From contig CAYLYS010000002.1 of assembly GCA_964388175.1 (NCBI GenBank), forward strand, positions 1 through 64,000: a stretch of DNA of 64,000 nucleotides. Direction: 5' to 3'. The notes below the pieces were generated by a model. It worked only from the letters and a program-made list of their open reading frames with translations, had not been told where the DNA came from and searched no databases. Below, in pieces: positions 16,968-25,039 of this stretch; the first letter of the stretch is position 1; each line of letters begins with the position of its first letter. Both the position numbers and the translations under genes were made by a program. This stretch comes from JAITWN01 sp964388175 (GTDB taxonomy: Bacteria > Pseudomonadota > Gammaproteobacteria > SZUA-140).

Positions 16968-17693
16968 TCAGAAGCCGAGATTGAGACGCAGGCTGTAACT
17001 GTCGATCTCAGCGAAATCGGCCTGCGCGGTCACGCTGAGCAGCGGCAACAGGCCGAGACGCAGACCGAGATAGCCGCGCGTCTGGGAATCGTCGCGCGCC
17101 TCGAAGCCGAGGCCGGCGCGCTCGCGGCCCTCATACCATACCTGTCCGATGCCCGCGTAGGGCGTCAGCATGGCGAAGCCTTTGCTGATGCTGAGATCGA
17201 CACCGTAGCTCGACAGCCTGAGATCGTCCACGCCGCTCAGCTTGCTGTAGTGCCCCATCACCGACAACGCCGGCGTCAGCGCGCCGCCATCGAGCAAGGC
17301 CTTGCGCAGTTCGCCGCCGACGACGGTGATATTGCTGCTCGGCACGCGGACATACGATGCGCCGACATCGAAGCCCAGCGGCAGACCCTTGCGCGCCACC
17401 AGGCGCGGCACCGGCAGCAGCGAAGGCGCATCGTTGTCGCTGACCGCCTGATCCCACAGATCGCCATCGAGATCGTAGGCCGACACCGAAAGGCCGAGCT
17501 CGAAACCGGTGATGCCGAGCGGCTCGGCGGGCGCCACCGGATTGTAGGCGATCACCGCGCCGAACTGATCGACCAGCGTATCGAAGGTCCGCTGATTGGA
17601 AATGCCGCTCAGATCGATATCGTTGCCGGCGGCCTGGGCCTGCATGGCGGCGAGGGAAATGCCCGCAGCGAAGATGAACCAGGGATTGCGCAT
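16968..17693 (-). CDS. Outer-membrane beta-barrel protein (TIGR04219-like)
   Basis: A 241-aa protein with a signal peptide (FIFAAGISLAAMQAQA, cleavage near residue 21). The mature part alternates hydrophobic and polar residues and ends RLNLGF with a terminal Phe, the signature of an outer-membrane barrel. The pattern FDVGASYVRVP and GLRLGLLPLLSVTAQADF suggests the TIGR04219 family of small barrels of unknown role. ATG 17693 is chosen over an in-frame start at 17771 because it has a good aagggggc ribosome site and begins the signal peptide. It is co-transcribed with the cysteine-cluster gene. Confidence 0.75.
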   Translation of the reverse strand: MRNPWFIFAAGISLAAMQAQAAGNDIDLSGISNQRTFDTLVDQFGAVIAYNPVAPAEPLGITGFELGLSVSAYDLDGDLWDQAVSDNDAPSLLPVPRLVARKGLPLGFDVGASYVRVPSSNITVVGGELRKALLDGGALTPALSVMGHYSKLSGVDDLRLSSYGVDLSISKGFAMLTPYAGIGQVWYEGRERAGLGFEARDDSQTRGYLGLRLGLLPLLSVTAQADFAEIDSYSLRLNLGF

Positions 17694-17830
17694 GCTTGCC
17701 CCCTTATAAAAGCCAAAGATCACTGAAAGGTCGGGACACACCATGAACGCCACAGGCGCCGGCTTTCGCACACGGCATCTGGCCGCTGCCCGGCTTCTCT
17801 GCTAGGCTTGCCCCGTCATAGCGGTGGATT

Positions 17831-18760
17831 ATGCCATACCTTCATCCCATGTCAGAGAGACAGGTGTCACAAGCATCCGATGAATGCTGGCTGCAGATAC
17901 ACCTGGAAGCCGCACCCGGCGCCGGCGAGGATATCGCCGAAGCGCTGATGCGCGCCGGCGCGCTGTCGGTGACGCTGGCGGACGCCGCCGACGATCCGGT
18001 GCTCGAACCCAAACCGGGAGAAGCGCCGCTGTGGCCGCACACAACGGTGACCGGTCTGTTCGACGCCGCCCCCGATCCGGACCAAGTGCTGCTGCACCTG
18101 CGCAGCGAACTCGCCACGGATATCCCGCTGCAAGCCCGCATCAACACGCTCGGCGGCGACGACTGGATCAGCCGCTGGAAACAGGATTTTCACGCCATGC
18201 GCTTCGGCGAACGGCTGTGGATCTGTCCGCACGGCGAAACCGCGCCCGATAACGATGCCGTCACCGTCAATCTCGATCCAGGGATGGCTTTCGGCACCGG
18301 CACGCATCCGACCACGGCGCTGTGCCTCGAATGGCTCGACCGGCACTGCCAGGCGGGAGACCGTCTCATCGATTACGGCTGCGGCTCCGGCATTCTCGCC
18401 ATCGCCGCCGCCAGGCTTGGCGCCACGCAGGTCTGGGCGGTGGACATCGATCCGCAGGCGCTGCAGGCAAGCATGAGCAACGCCGCCGCCAACGGCGTCG
18501 CCGACCGCATCTGGACCGGCGAACCGCAGCGCCTGCCGGCCGTCACCGCGGACTGCCTGGTCGCCAACATTCTCGCCGGCCCGCTCATCGAACTGGCACC
18601 GCGCTTCGCCGCCCTGCTGACGCCGGGCGGACGTCTGGCCGTATCCGGCATCCTGCACGAACAGGCGGAGGCGGTCGCTGCCGCGCTGACAGCGCATTTC
18701 GTCGTCACCGGCCAGACTCGGCGCGAAGACTGGAGTCTGCTCCATGCCCGGCGTCGCTGA
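17831..18760 (+). CDS. prmA: Ribosomal protein L11 methyltransferase PrmA
   Basis: A 309-aa SAM-dependent methyltransferase that trimethylates L11. Visible marks: the N-terminal substrate domain (WLQIHLEAAPGAGEDIAEAL), NLDPGMAFGTGTHPTT, the SAM motif DYGCGSGILAIAA, VDIDPQAL and VANILAGPL. ATG 17831 gives MPYLHP; the second ATG at 17849 is also possible. The next gene overlaps it by 17 bases. prmA followed by a DUF3426 gene and dusB-fis is a standard gammaproteobacterial order. Confidence 0.95.
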   Translation: MPYLHPMSERQVSQASDECWLQIHLEAAPGAGEDIAEALMRAGALSVTLADAADDPVLEPKPGEAPLWPHTTVTGLFDAAPDPDQVLLHLRSELATDIPLQARINTLGGDDWISRWKQDFHAMRFGERLWICPHGETAPDNDAVTVNLDPGMAFGTGTHPTTALCLEWLDRHCQAGDRLIDYGCGSGILAIAAARLGATQVWAVDIDPQALQASMSNAAANGVADRIWTGEPQRLPAVTADCLVANILAGPLIELAPRFAALLTPGGRLAVSGILHEQAEAVAAALTAHFVVTGQTRREDWSLLHARRR

Positions 18761-19637
18761 AAACTGCCCCTACTGCGGCCATGAGGTCGACGTCGAACAG
18801 CAGGACGTCGGCGATGGCCTGCTCGCCTGCGATTACTGCGGCGAGCTGTTCAATCGCCGGACGCTGCTGCCGTCCGATCACGAGGAAAACGACACGCCCG
18901 GCATCATCGGCGCACTCTTTGAGAAGGCGGCCGCGGAAAATACCCCGCAGCCGCCATCGCCGCCGATACTCCACGTAACACCCGAGGACAGACTCGGCCC
19001 GGCGACGCCAGTGCCTACACCGGCTCCTGCGCCCGTTCCCACTCCGGATTCCATACCCGCTTCCATACCAATTTCTGGCGCCGCCGCCATGACGGCGGCG
19101 ACACCCGACACGGCGGACGACGCACTCGCGGAACCTGCCGAACCCGTGCGCGTACGGCGCCGCGGCCGCATGGCAACCGCCGGCTGGACCCTGGGTATTC
19201 TGCTGTTGCTGTGCGCGCTGGCGGCACAGTTCGCCTATTTCATGCGCGATGAACTCGCCCGCTACAGCGTGCTCAGGCCATGGCTGCTGCAACTGTGCGA
19301 ATACGCCGGCTGCGAGATCCCCCTGCTGCGCGCACCCGAACAGATCCGCATGATCGCCAGGGACATACGCCGCCACCCCACGGCGCGCGACGCGCTGCGC
19401 GTCAGCCTGACTTTCTCCAACGATGCTGATTTCGTGCAGGCCTACCCTGTCATCCAGCTGCGCTTTTTCGACATGCGCGATCGGGTGCTGGCGCAGCGCC
19501 GCTTCATACCGCAGGAATATCTGCCGCAGAACATCGACATGACGGCGGGCATGCCGGTGCGAAGCGCATTGCAGACGGTGCTGGAAATTGGTGATCCCGG
19601 CACAAACGCCGTCAACTTCACTTTCGATTTCCTCTGA
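18744..19637 (+). CDS. Zinc-ribbon and DUF3426 domain membrane protein
   Basis: A 297-aa protein with three parts. An N-terminal zinc ribbon has CPYC at 8-11 and CDYC at 29-32. A Pro/Ala-rich linker (about 65-130) contains a repetitive PTPAPAPVPTPD stretch. After a basic RVRRRGR, one membrane helix (about 150-168) leads to a DUF3426 domain in the periplasm, ending VNFTFDFL. The family is widespread next to prmA and has no proven function. The gene overlaps prmA, showing one transcript. Confidence 0.85.
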   Translation: MPGVAENCPYCGHEVDVEQQDVGDGLLACDYCGELFNRRTLLPSDHEENDTPGIIGALFEKAAAENTPQPPSPPILHVTPEDRLGPATPVPTPAPAPVPTPDSIPASIPISGAAAMTAATPDTADDALAEPAEPVRVRRRGRMATAGWTLGILLLLCALAAQFAYFMRDELARYSVLRPWLLQLCEYAGCEIPLLRAPEQIRMIARDIRRHPTARDALRVSLTFSNDADFVQAYPVIQLRFFDMRDRVLAQRRFIPQEYLPQNIDMTAGMPVRSALQTVLEIGDPGTNAVNFTFDFL

Positions 19638-19783
19638 ATCCCGGCGCGCGGGAACACGCGCGATCAGTGTTCCATCGCGGCATGCTTTATCGCAGGCGAG
19701 GGAGCGGGTATCATTATCCGCTTTCGATGCTCCGGCGCCCGCAGCGGGCGATATCGGCCGCTGTCACCGACGACCTTCTTATT

Positions 19784-20770
19784 ATGCAGATCGGACCTTA
19801 CAAACTGGGCACCAATCTGGTGCTCGCTCCCATGGCGGGCGTTACCGACCGTCCGTTCCGCCAACTGTGCCGAACGCTCGGCGCCGGCCTCGCCGTCTCG
19901 GAGATGGTGTCGTGCAATTCCCTGCTCTGGGGCAGTGCGAAAACCCTGCGCCGCGCGGATCACAGCGGTGAGGACGAGCCGCGCTCGGTGCAGATCGCGG
20001 GCGCGGACCCGGCGATGATGGCCGAAGCGGCGAAATACAACGTCGGCAACGGCGCCCAGATCATCGACATCAATATGGGTTGCCCGGCGAAGAAGGTCTG
20101 CAACGTCATGGCCGGTTCGGCGCTGCTGCGCGACGAGCCGCTGGTCGGACGCATCCTCGACGCCGTCGTCGGCGCGGTGGACGTACCGGTGACGCTGAAA
20201 ATCCGCACCGGCTGGGACAAACAGCATCGCAACGCCCTCGGTGTCGCCCGCATAGCAGAGCAGGCGGGCATCCAGGCGCTGGCCATGCACGGCCGCACGC
20301 GTGCCTGCGGCTACAGCGGTGAAGCGGAATACGACACCATCGCGGCGGTGAAAGCGGCGATCTCCATTCCCGTCATCGCCAACGGCGACATCCGCAGCCC
20401 GCAGCAGGCGCGCCACGTGCTCGCCTACACCGGCGCCGACGCGGTGATGATCGGACGCGCGGCACAGGGGCGGCCATGGATCTTTCGCGCCATCACGCAC
20501 TATCTGCGCACCGGCGAAGAGCTGCCCGAACCACCGGTCGCCTGGATCCGCGATCTCATGCTCGATCATCTCGAACAGCTCTATCGGTTCTACGGCGAAG
20601 ATCTCGGCACGCGCATCGCACGCAAGCACATCGGCTGGTACAGCAAAGGGCAGACCGGCGGTGCCGCGTTCCGTCAGTTCATCAACCAGGCGGAAACGGC
20701 CGAAACACAGACCGCCGCCATACGCGAGTTCTTCGACCGCCTCGCCGCCGAAGTCGATCTGGCCGCATGA
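19784..20770 (+). CDS. dusB: tRNA-dihydrouridine synthase DusB
   Basis: A 328-aa flavoprotein that reduces specific uridines in the tRNA D-loop. Seen: MQIGPYKLGTNLVLAPMAGV at the start, the catalytic Cys region INMGCPAKKV, LKIRTGWD for FMN and tRNA contact, MHGRTRACGY, IANGDIRS and the IGRAAQGRPW phosphate-binding loop. ATG 19784 matches the family N terminus; upstream in-frame sequence is the promoter region. The stop overlaps the start of fis, the classic dusB-fis operon. Confidence 0.96.
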   Translation: MQIGPYKLGTNLVLAPMAGVTDRPFRQLCRTLGAGLAVSEMVSCNSLLWGSAKTLRRADHSGEDEPRSVQIAGADPAMMAEAAKYNVGNGAQIIDINMGCPAKKVCNVMAGSALLRDEPLVGRILDAVVGAVDVPVTLKIRTGWDKQHRNALGVARIAEQAGIQALAMHGRTRACGYSGEAEYDTIAAVKAAISIPVIANGDIRSPQQARHVLAYTGADAVMIGRAAQGRPWIFRAITHYLRTGEELPEPPVAWIRDLMLDHLEQLYRFYGEDLGTRIARKHIGWYSKGQTGGAAFRQFINQAETAETQTAAIREFFDRLAAEVDLAA

Positions 20771-21027
20771 CCCCTCCGGCCAGAAAAGATGTCACCAGCC
20801 GGATCGCGAGCTGCGTCGAAACCGCGCTCGCCGAGTACTTCTCCGATCTCGACGGCCACCAGCCCAACCATGAGCTCTACGACATGGTGATGAAGGAAGT
20901 GGAATACCCGCTGCTCAAGGCGATCATGCGCTTCACCGCGGGCAATCAGAGCAGGGCGGCGGAGATCCTCGGCATCAATCGCAGCACGCTGCGCAAGAAG
21001 CTCGAAAAGTTCGGGCTCAACAAATAG
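20767..21027 (+). CDS. fis: DNA-binding protein Fis
   Basis: An 86-aa nucleoid protein that bends DNA and regulates stable RNA and metabolic genes. The C-terminal helix-turn-helix NQSRAAEILGINRSTLRKKL is intact, as is the preceding dimerisation helix region with VEYPLLKAIMRFTAGN. The ATG overlaps the dusB stop by four bases, so it is expressed from the dusB promoter. The N terminus is shorter and different from that of E. coli Fis (98 aa), as is usual outside enterobacteria. Confidence 0.95.
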   Translation: MTPPARKDVTSRIASCVETALAEYFSDLDGHQPNHELYDMVMKEVEYPLLKAIMRFTAGNQSRAAEILGINRSTLRKKLEKFGLNK

Positions 21028-21034
21028 CAGTGGA

Positions 21035-21142
21035 AGGCGAGAAGGACGGTGCTTTTCAGGACACGCTGTTCGCCGTCCTGGCCGCTCGACGGCCGCCATC
21101 CATGGCAGCCGACGGTCCTGAAAAGCACCGTCCTTCCCGCCT
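21035..21142. repeat. 108-bp intergenic inverted-repeat element between fis and purH
   Basis: A 21-bp perfect inverted repeat (21042-21062 and 21115-21135) extends outward to 28 bp with one mismatch. The 52-bp interior contains two further hairpins: GGCCG/CGGCC at 21080-21094 and GCCAT/ATGGC at 21095-21106. It ends 37 bases before the purH start. No T tract follows, so it is not a simple terminator. The layout resembles the element at 28526-28639. Confidence 0.8.
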
Positions 21143-21179
21143 CATCAAGTACCATTGACATGATTCGAAGGAGCATTCC

Positions 21180-22745
21180 ATGAGCGCCGTCCGCCGCGCC
21201 CTGATCAGCGTTTCCGACAAAACCGGCATCGTCGATTTCGCGCGCGCCCTGCGCCGCCGCGGCGTGGAAATCCTGTCGACCGGCGGCACCGCCAGGCTGC
21301 TCGCGGACGCCGGCATCGAAGTGATCGAAGTCGCGGCGTACACCGGCTTTCCCGAAATGATGGACGGTCGGGTGAAAACCCTGCATCCGCGTATCCACGG
21401 CGGCCTGCTCGGACGACGCGGCATCGACGATGCGGCGATGGCGCAGGCCGGCATCCCGCCGATCGATCTGCTCGCCGTCAATCTCTACCCCTTCGCTCAG
21501 ACCGTGGCGCGGCCGGACTGCACGCTCGCCGAAGCGATCGAGAATATCGACATCGGCGGCCCGACCATGCTGCGCGCGGCGGCCAAGAATCATGCCGCCG
21601 TCACCGTCGTCGTCGAACCGGCCGATTACGCGCGCGTCATCGCTGCGCTGGAGAACGGCGGCGGCGTCGACGATGCGCTGCGCTTCGAACTCGCCGTCGC
21701 CGCCTTCGAGCACAGCGCCCGCTACGAGGACGCCATCGCCGATTATCTCGGCGCGCGCCTCGCCGACAGCGCGGCGCCGCAGCGCTTTCCGCGCACGCAC
21801 AACGTCCAGCTGCTCAAGGCGGAAGACCTGCGCTACGGCGAGAACCCGCATCAGCAGGCCGCCTTCTACCGCGAACGCGAACTCGCGCCCGGCACCGTGT
21901 CGGCCGCGCGCCAGATCCAGGGCAAGGCGCTGTCCTTCAACAACATCGCCGACGCCGACACCGCGCTGGAATGCGTGCTGTCATACCAGCGCCCGGCCTG
22001 CGTCATCGTCAAGCACGCCAATCCCTGCGGTGTCGCCGAACGCGACGACATCCGCGCCGCCTATGAAGAGGCCTATCGCACCGATCCGACCTCGGCCTTC
22101 GGCGGCATCATCGCCTTCAACCGCGCGCTCGATGCGCGCACGGCGAGCGCCATCCTGGAACGGCAGTTCGTCGAAGTGATCATCGCGCCTGAAATCGAAG
22201 ACGAAGCGCACGGCATACTTGCCGGCAAGCCGAACGTGCGCGTGCTCGCCTGCGGCTTGCCCGCGGCCAGCCCGACGACGGCGCTCGACTACCGCCGTGT
22301 CAATGGCGGTCTGCTGGTGCAGGATCGCGACAGCGGCATCGTCGGCACCGCGGAACTGAAGGTGGTCACGAAGCGCGCGCCGAGCGCGGATGAACTGCGC
22401 GATCTGCTGTTCGCATGGAAAGTGGCGAAGTACGTCAAATCCAACGCCATCGTCTACTGCCGCGACAGCATGACCGTGGGCATCGGCGCCGGCCAGATGA
22501 GCCGTGTCTACAGCGCGCGCATCGCCGCCATCAAGGCGGCCGACGCCGGCCTGGAAGTGCGCGGCTCGGTGATGGCATCGGACGCCTTCTTCCCCTTCCG
22601 CGACGGTCTCGACCACGCGGCCGAAGCCGGCGTCACCGCGGTGATCCAGCCCGGCGGCTCACTGCGCGACCAGGAAGTGATCGCGGCCGCCGACGAACAC
22701 GGTATCGCCATGGTCTTCACCGGCATGCGCCACTTTCGTCATTGA
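21180..22745 (+). CDS. purH: Bifunctional AICAR transformylase / IMP cyclohydrolase PurH
   Basis: A 521-aa enzyme for the last two steps of IMP synthesis. The N-terminal cyclohydrolase domain (about 1-195) shows ALISVSDKTGIVDFA, STGGTARLL and VKTLHPRIHGG. The C-terminal transformylase shows LRYGENPHQQAAFY, the catalytic Lys-His in VIVKHANPCG, AFGGIIAFN and SDAFFPFRDG. It ends with GMRHFRH as usual. A gaaggag ribosome site precedes ATG 21180. purD lies 4.4 kb downstream on the same strand, separated by a minus-strand pair that interrupts the common purH-purD arrangement. Confidence 0.97.
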   Translation: MSAVRRALISVSDKTGIVDFARALRRRGVEILSTGGTARLLADAGIEVIEVAAYTGFPEMMDGRVKTLHPRIHGGLLGRRGIDDAAMAQAGIPPIDLLAVNLYPFAQTVARPDCTLAEAIENIDIGGPTMLRAAAKNHAAVTVVVEPADYARVIAALENGGGVDDALRFELAVAAFEHSARYEDAIADYLGARLADSAAPQRFPRTHNVQLLKAEDLRYGENPHQQAAFYRERELAPGTVSAARQIQGKALSFNNIADADTALECVLSYQRPACVIVKHANPCGVAERDDIRAAYEEAYRTDPTSAFGGIIAFNRALDARTASAILERQFVEVIIAPEIEDEAHGILAGKPNVRVLACGLPAASPTTALDYRRVNGGLLVQDRDSGIVGTAELKVVTKRAPSADELRDLLFAWKVAKYVKSNAIVYCRDSMTVGIGAGQMSRVYSARIAAIKAADAGLEVRGSVMASDAFFPFRDGLDHAAEAGVTAVIQPGGSLRDQEVIAAADEHGIAMVFTGMRHFRH

Positions 22746-22800
22746 ATGTGGTCATTGAACGCGTGTCATTGAACGCGGTTCATTGAACACCAGCCACTGA
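22736..22800 (+). repeat. Five ~14-bp tandem repeats starting at the purH stop codon
   Basis: Degenerate copies of gtcattgaacgcg run from the purH stop codon onward. Each has TGA: at 22743, 22756, 22770, 22784 and 22798, with spacings of 13, 14, 14 and 14 bases. Stops therefore occur in all three forward frames. Confidence 0.75.
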
Positions 22801-22831
22801 ACGGCCGTCGCCGGGCGGCGGCGCGGGAAAA

Positions 22832-25039
22832 CTACCGGCGCCGCCTTGCCCCGATCTGCGCACGCACGGATACTCTGCGCGCCATCAAGGCGGCCAGCAG
22901 CACAATCAACACCGAGCCATCGATCGCACCGACGCCGGAGCGCGTATCCGCGGCCGGCGCGGTGAATGCGTAGACAGCGACGATACCGGCAGCGCTGTTG
23001 CCGGCCCGATCGATCGCCAGCACGCTCACCGTCGCGGCGCTGTCGAGACTGAACGATCCCTGGTAACGCCGCGCCGGCGGCAGCGGCTCACCCGCCTCAT
23101 CCAGTGCCGGCAGCGCGCCGTTCAGGGTATAGAACATGTCCACGCATCCCGAACCGGCGCCGTCGTTGCAGATCAGACCCATGCTCTGCGGCGCCGTGTA
23201 ATTGCCGCTCGGATGCGTCGGCACGACCTGTGGCGGCGCCAGGTCGATCTCGTACACACTGCTCCGCGGCGTTTCGACGTTACCGGCGTCATCGACCGCG
23301 GACACGCGCAGCACCACCGTCCCGGCCAGATGCAGCAGCGGATCGACCTCGGCCGGCGGAATGCCGGGGTCCGGAAACAGCGCCGCCAGCGCAATCGGCG
23401 CCTGATAAACCAGCGACGATGCATTGGGCGCACTGCCGTCGAGCGTGTAGTAAATCGTGCAGGGGAAGTCGGGATGGTCATCCGCGCAGGTGAGCGTCAC
23501 CGCTGCGATCGTGTCGCTGCCGTACAGACCGGACGGCAGCGACACGACGGTAACCGGCGCGACATCGTCGACGGCATAGCGCTCGGTGCGCAGCGGTTCG
23601 CGGTTGCCATCGGCATCCTCGGAAAAAAAGCGCAGCGTGGTATCCGCCACCGCCACGGTCAGCGGATCGTCGCCTGCGGTAGTGCAATCGGCAGGCACCT
23701 GCGGCTCTTCCTCTTCCGTCTCCTCTTCTTCCTCTCCCTCTTCCTCATCACTGCGATAGCAGATCCTAAGACACCCCGCACCGGTACGGTCCTCACAGCT
23801 CAGGCTGGCGGTAGTCGGCGCCTGCATGCTGCCGCCGGGCGGATCGATCACGGTCAGCGGAACGGCGACCGGAAACGCCGCCAGCCCGGCGCGCGCCGCG
23901 CCGGCGATGATGGTGAAAGCGCCGCCGGTGTACAGCATGCTGCCGTCGGCGCGCGGCATCAGCGCCGCGACCATGTCATCGCCATCCGGGCTCCAGGCCA
24001 TCAGCGCCGGTGCGGCGGCATCGATCCTGAAAGCGGCAAGACGCGCGCGGGGTTGAAGCGCACCCTGCTCATCACGCGCAAAGGCGAACCCGCCGCCCGC
24101 GTAAAGACGTGGACGTGCGCCGAGCAGCGCCAGCGCGCGCACTTCGCCATCGATGCCGCCGTCCCACGCCCGCGGCGCCGCGCTGACGGCATCGAAGGCG
24201 ACGAGATTGGCGCGGCCACCGGCCTGGAACAGACCACCCGCATACAGCGCGCCTTCATGCAATGCCAGCGCCCGCACGCGCGCACCCGCCTGCAGCGCAG
24301 GGTTCCACGCCAGCGCCGCCGCGCTCGCCACGCTCAGCGCGGCGAGCCCCGTCCTGCTCTGTCCGCCGATCACCGTGAATTCACCGCCGGCATAGACGCG
24401 CCCGCCGCCTTCGTCGAGCGCGATGACGTGTACCGGCGCATCGGCCAGGGGATGCCACGGCAAAGCGCCGCCGGTCTGCGCGACCCCATCGGCGCCCACG
24501 GGTATCGCCAGGCTCACGCTGGCGATACGATCGCGGGCAAGACCGCCGGCGACGCTGAAATCGCCGCCGAGGTACAGCGTCTGCCGATCGGCCGAGCGCG
24601 CCAGCGCACGCACGGCGCCGTCGGCGCCCGGATTCCACGCCAGCACCGCACCGGTCGCGGTGCCGACGGCGGCGATGTTCTGCCGATCGAGGCCGCGCAC
24701 GCGAGTGAACTCGCCGCCGAGGTACAGCGTGGCGCCGTCGACCGATACCGCCAGTGCATGTACCGGCCCATCCGTATCGGCGATCCAGTTGGTGTCGACG
24801 GCGCCGCTCTGCAGATTGATCGCGGCCAGATTGCTGCGTCCCGCCGCCGTGGTGAATTCACCGCCGATGAACAAGGTGTTACCAGAGACCGCCACCGCCT
24901 GCACCGTGCCGGTGACGGTAGCGAAAGCCGCCAGCGGCGGTGCCGAGGCCGCGCGCGCGCCGGCGGTCACGCACAGACCCAGCGTCAGCAGCAACAGCAT
25001 CGGCAGCAGCGCCGGCAACCCGCGCCTGGATCTAGGCAT
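22832..25039 (-). CDS. Surface beta-propeller protein with chitobiase-like C-terminal repeats (paralog 1)
   Basis: A 735-aa exported protein. ATG 25039 starts a signal peptide (LPMLLLLTLGLCVTAGARA). Residues about 40-430 consist of repeats like TLYLGGEFTRVRGLDRQN and VYAGGEFTVIGGQSR spaced about 50-60 residues apart, a delta-60 type beta-propeller. An acidic Glu run (EEEGEEEEETEEEE) sits near 460. Next come CHB_HEX_C-type repeats with CTIYYTLDGSAPN and DMFYTLNGALP, each preceded by Cys pairs. The end has a short hydrophobic stretch (SVLIVLLAALMARR) and an Arg-rich tail, like a membrane sorting signal. It overlaps the end of its paralog by eight bases. Role unknown; likely surface display. Confidence 0.78.
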   Translation of the reverse strand: MPRSRRGLPALLPMLLLLTLGLCVTAGARAASAPPLAAFATVTGTVQAVAVSGNTLFIGGEFTTAAGRSNLAAINLQSGAVDTNWIADTDGPVHALAVSVDGATLYLGGEFTRVRGLDRQNIAAVGTATGAVLAWNPGADGAVRALARSADRQTLYLGGDFSVAGGLARDRIASVSLAIPVGADGVAQTGGALPWHPLADAPVHVIALDEGGGRVYAGGEFTVIGGQSRTGLAALSVASAAALAWNPALQAGARVRALALHEGALYAGGLFQAGGRANLVAFDAVSAAPRAWDGGIDGEVRALALLGARPRLYAGGGFAFARDEQGALQPRARLAAFRIDAAAPALMAWSPDGDDMVAALMPRADGSMLYTGGAFTIIAGAARAGLAAFPVAVPLTVIDPPGGSMQAPTTASLSCEDRTGAGCLRICYRSDEEEGEEEEETEEEEPQVPADCTTAGDDPLTVAVADTTLRFFSEDADGNREPLRTERYAVDDVAPVTVVSLPSGLYGSDTIAAVTLTCADDHPDFPCTIYYTLDGSAPNASSLVYQAPIALAALFPDPGIPPAEVDPLLHLAGTVVLRVSAVDDAGNVETPRSSVYEIDLAPPQVVPTHPSGNYTAPQSMGLICNDGAGSGCVDMFYTLNGALPALDEAGEPLPPARRYQGSFSLDSAATVSVLAIDRAGNSAAGIVAVYAFTAPAADTRSGVGAIDGSVLIVLLAALMARRVSVRAQIGARRRR

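Noticed and set aside
21035..21142. Simple transcription terminator for fis
   Set aside because: The arms are 52 bases apart and no T tract follows on either strand.
23700..23760. Possible compositional anomaly at an AGAGGAAG-rich stretch
   Set aside because: It is the codon repeat for a Glu-rich linker inside the propeller protein, not a foreign insert.
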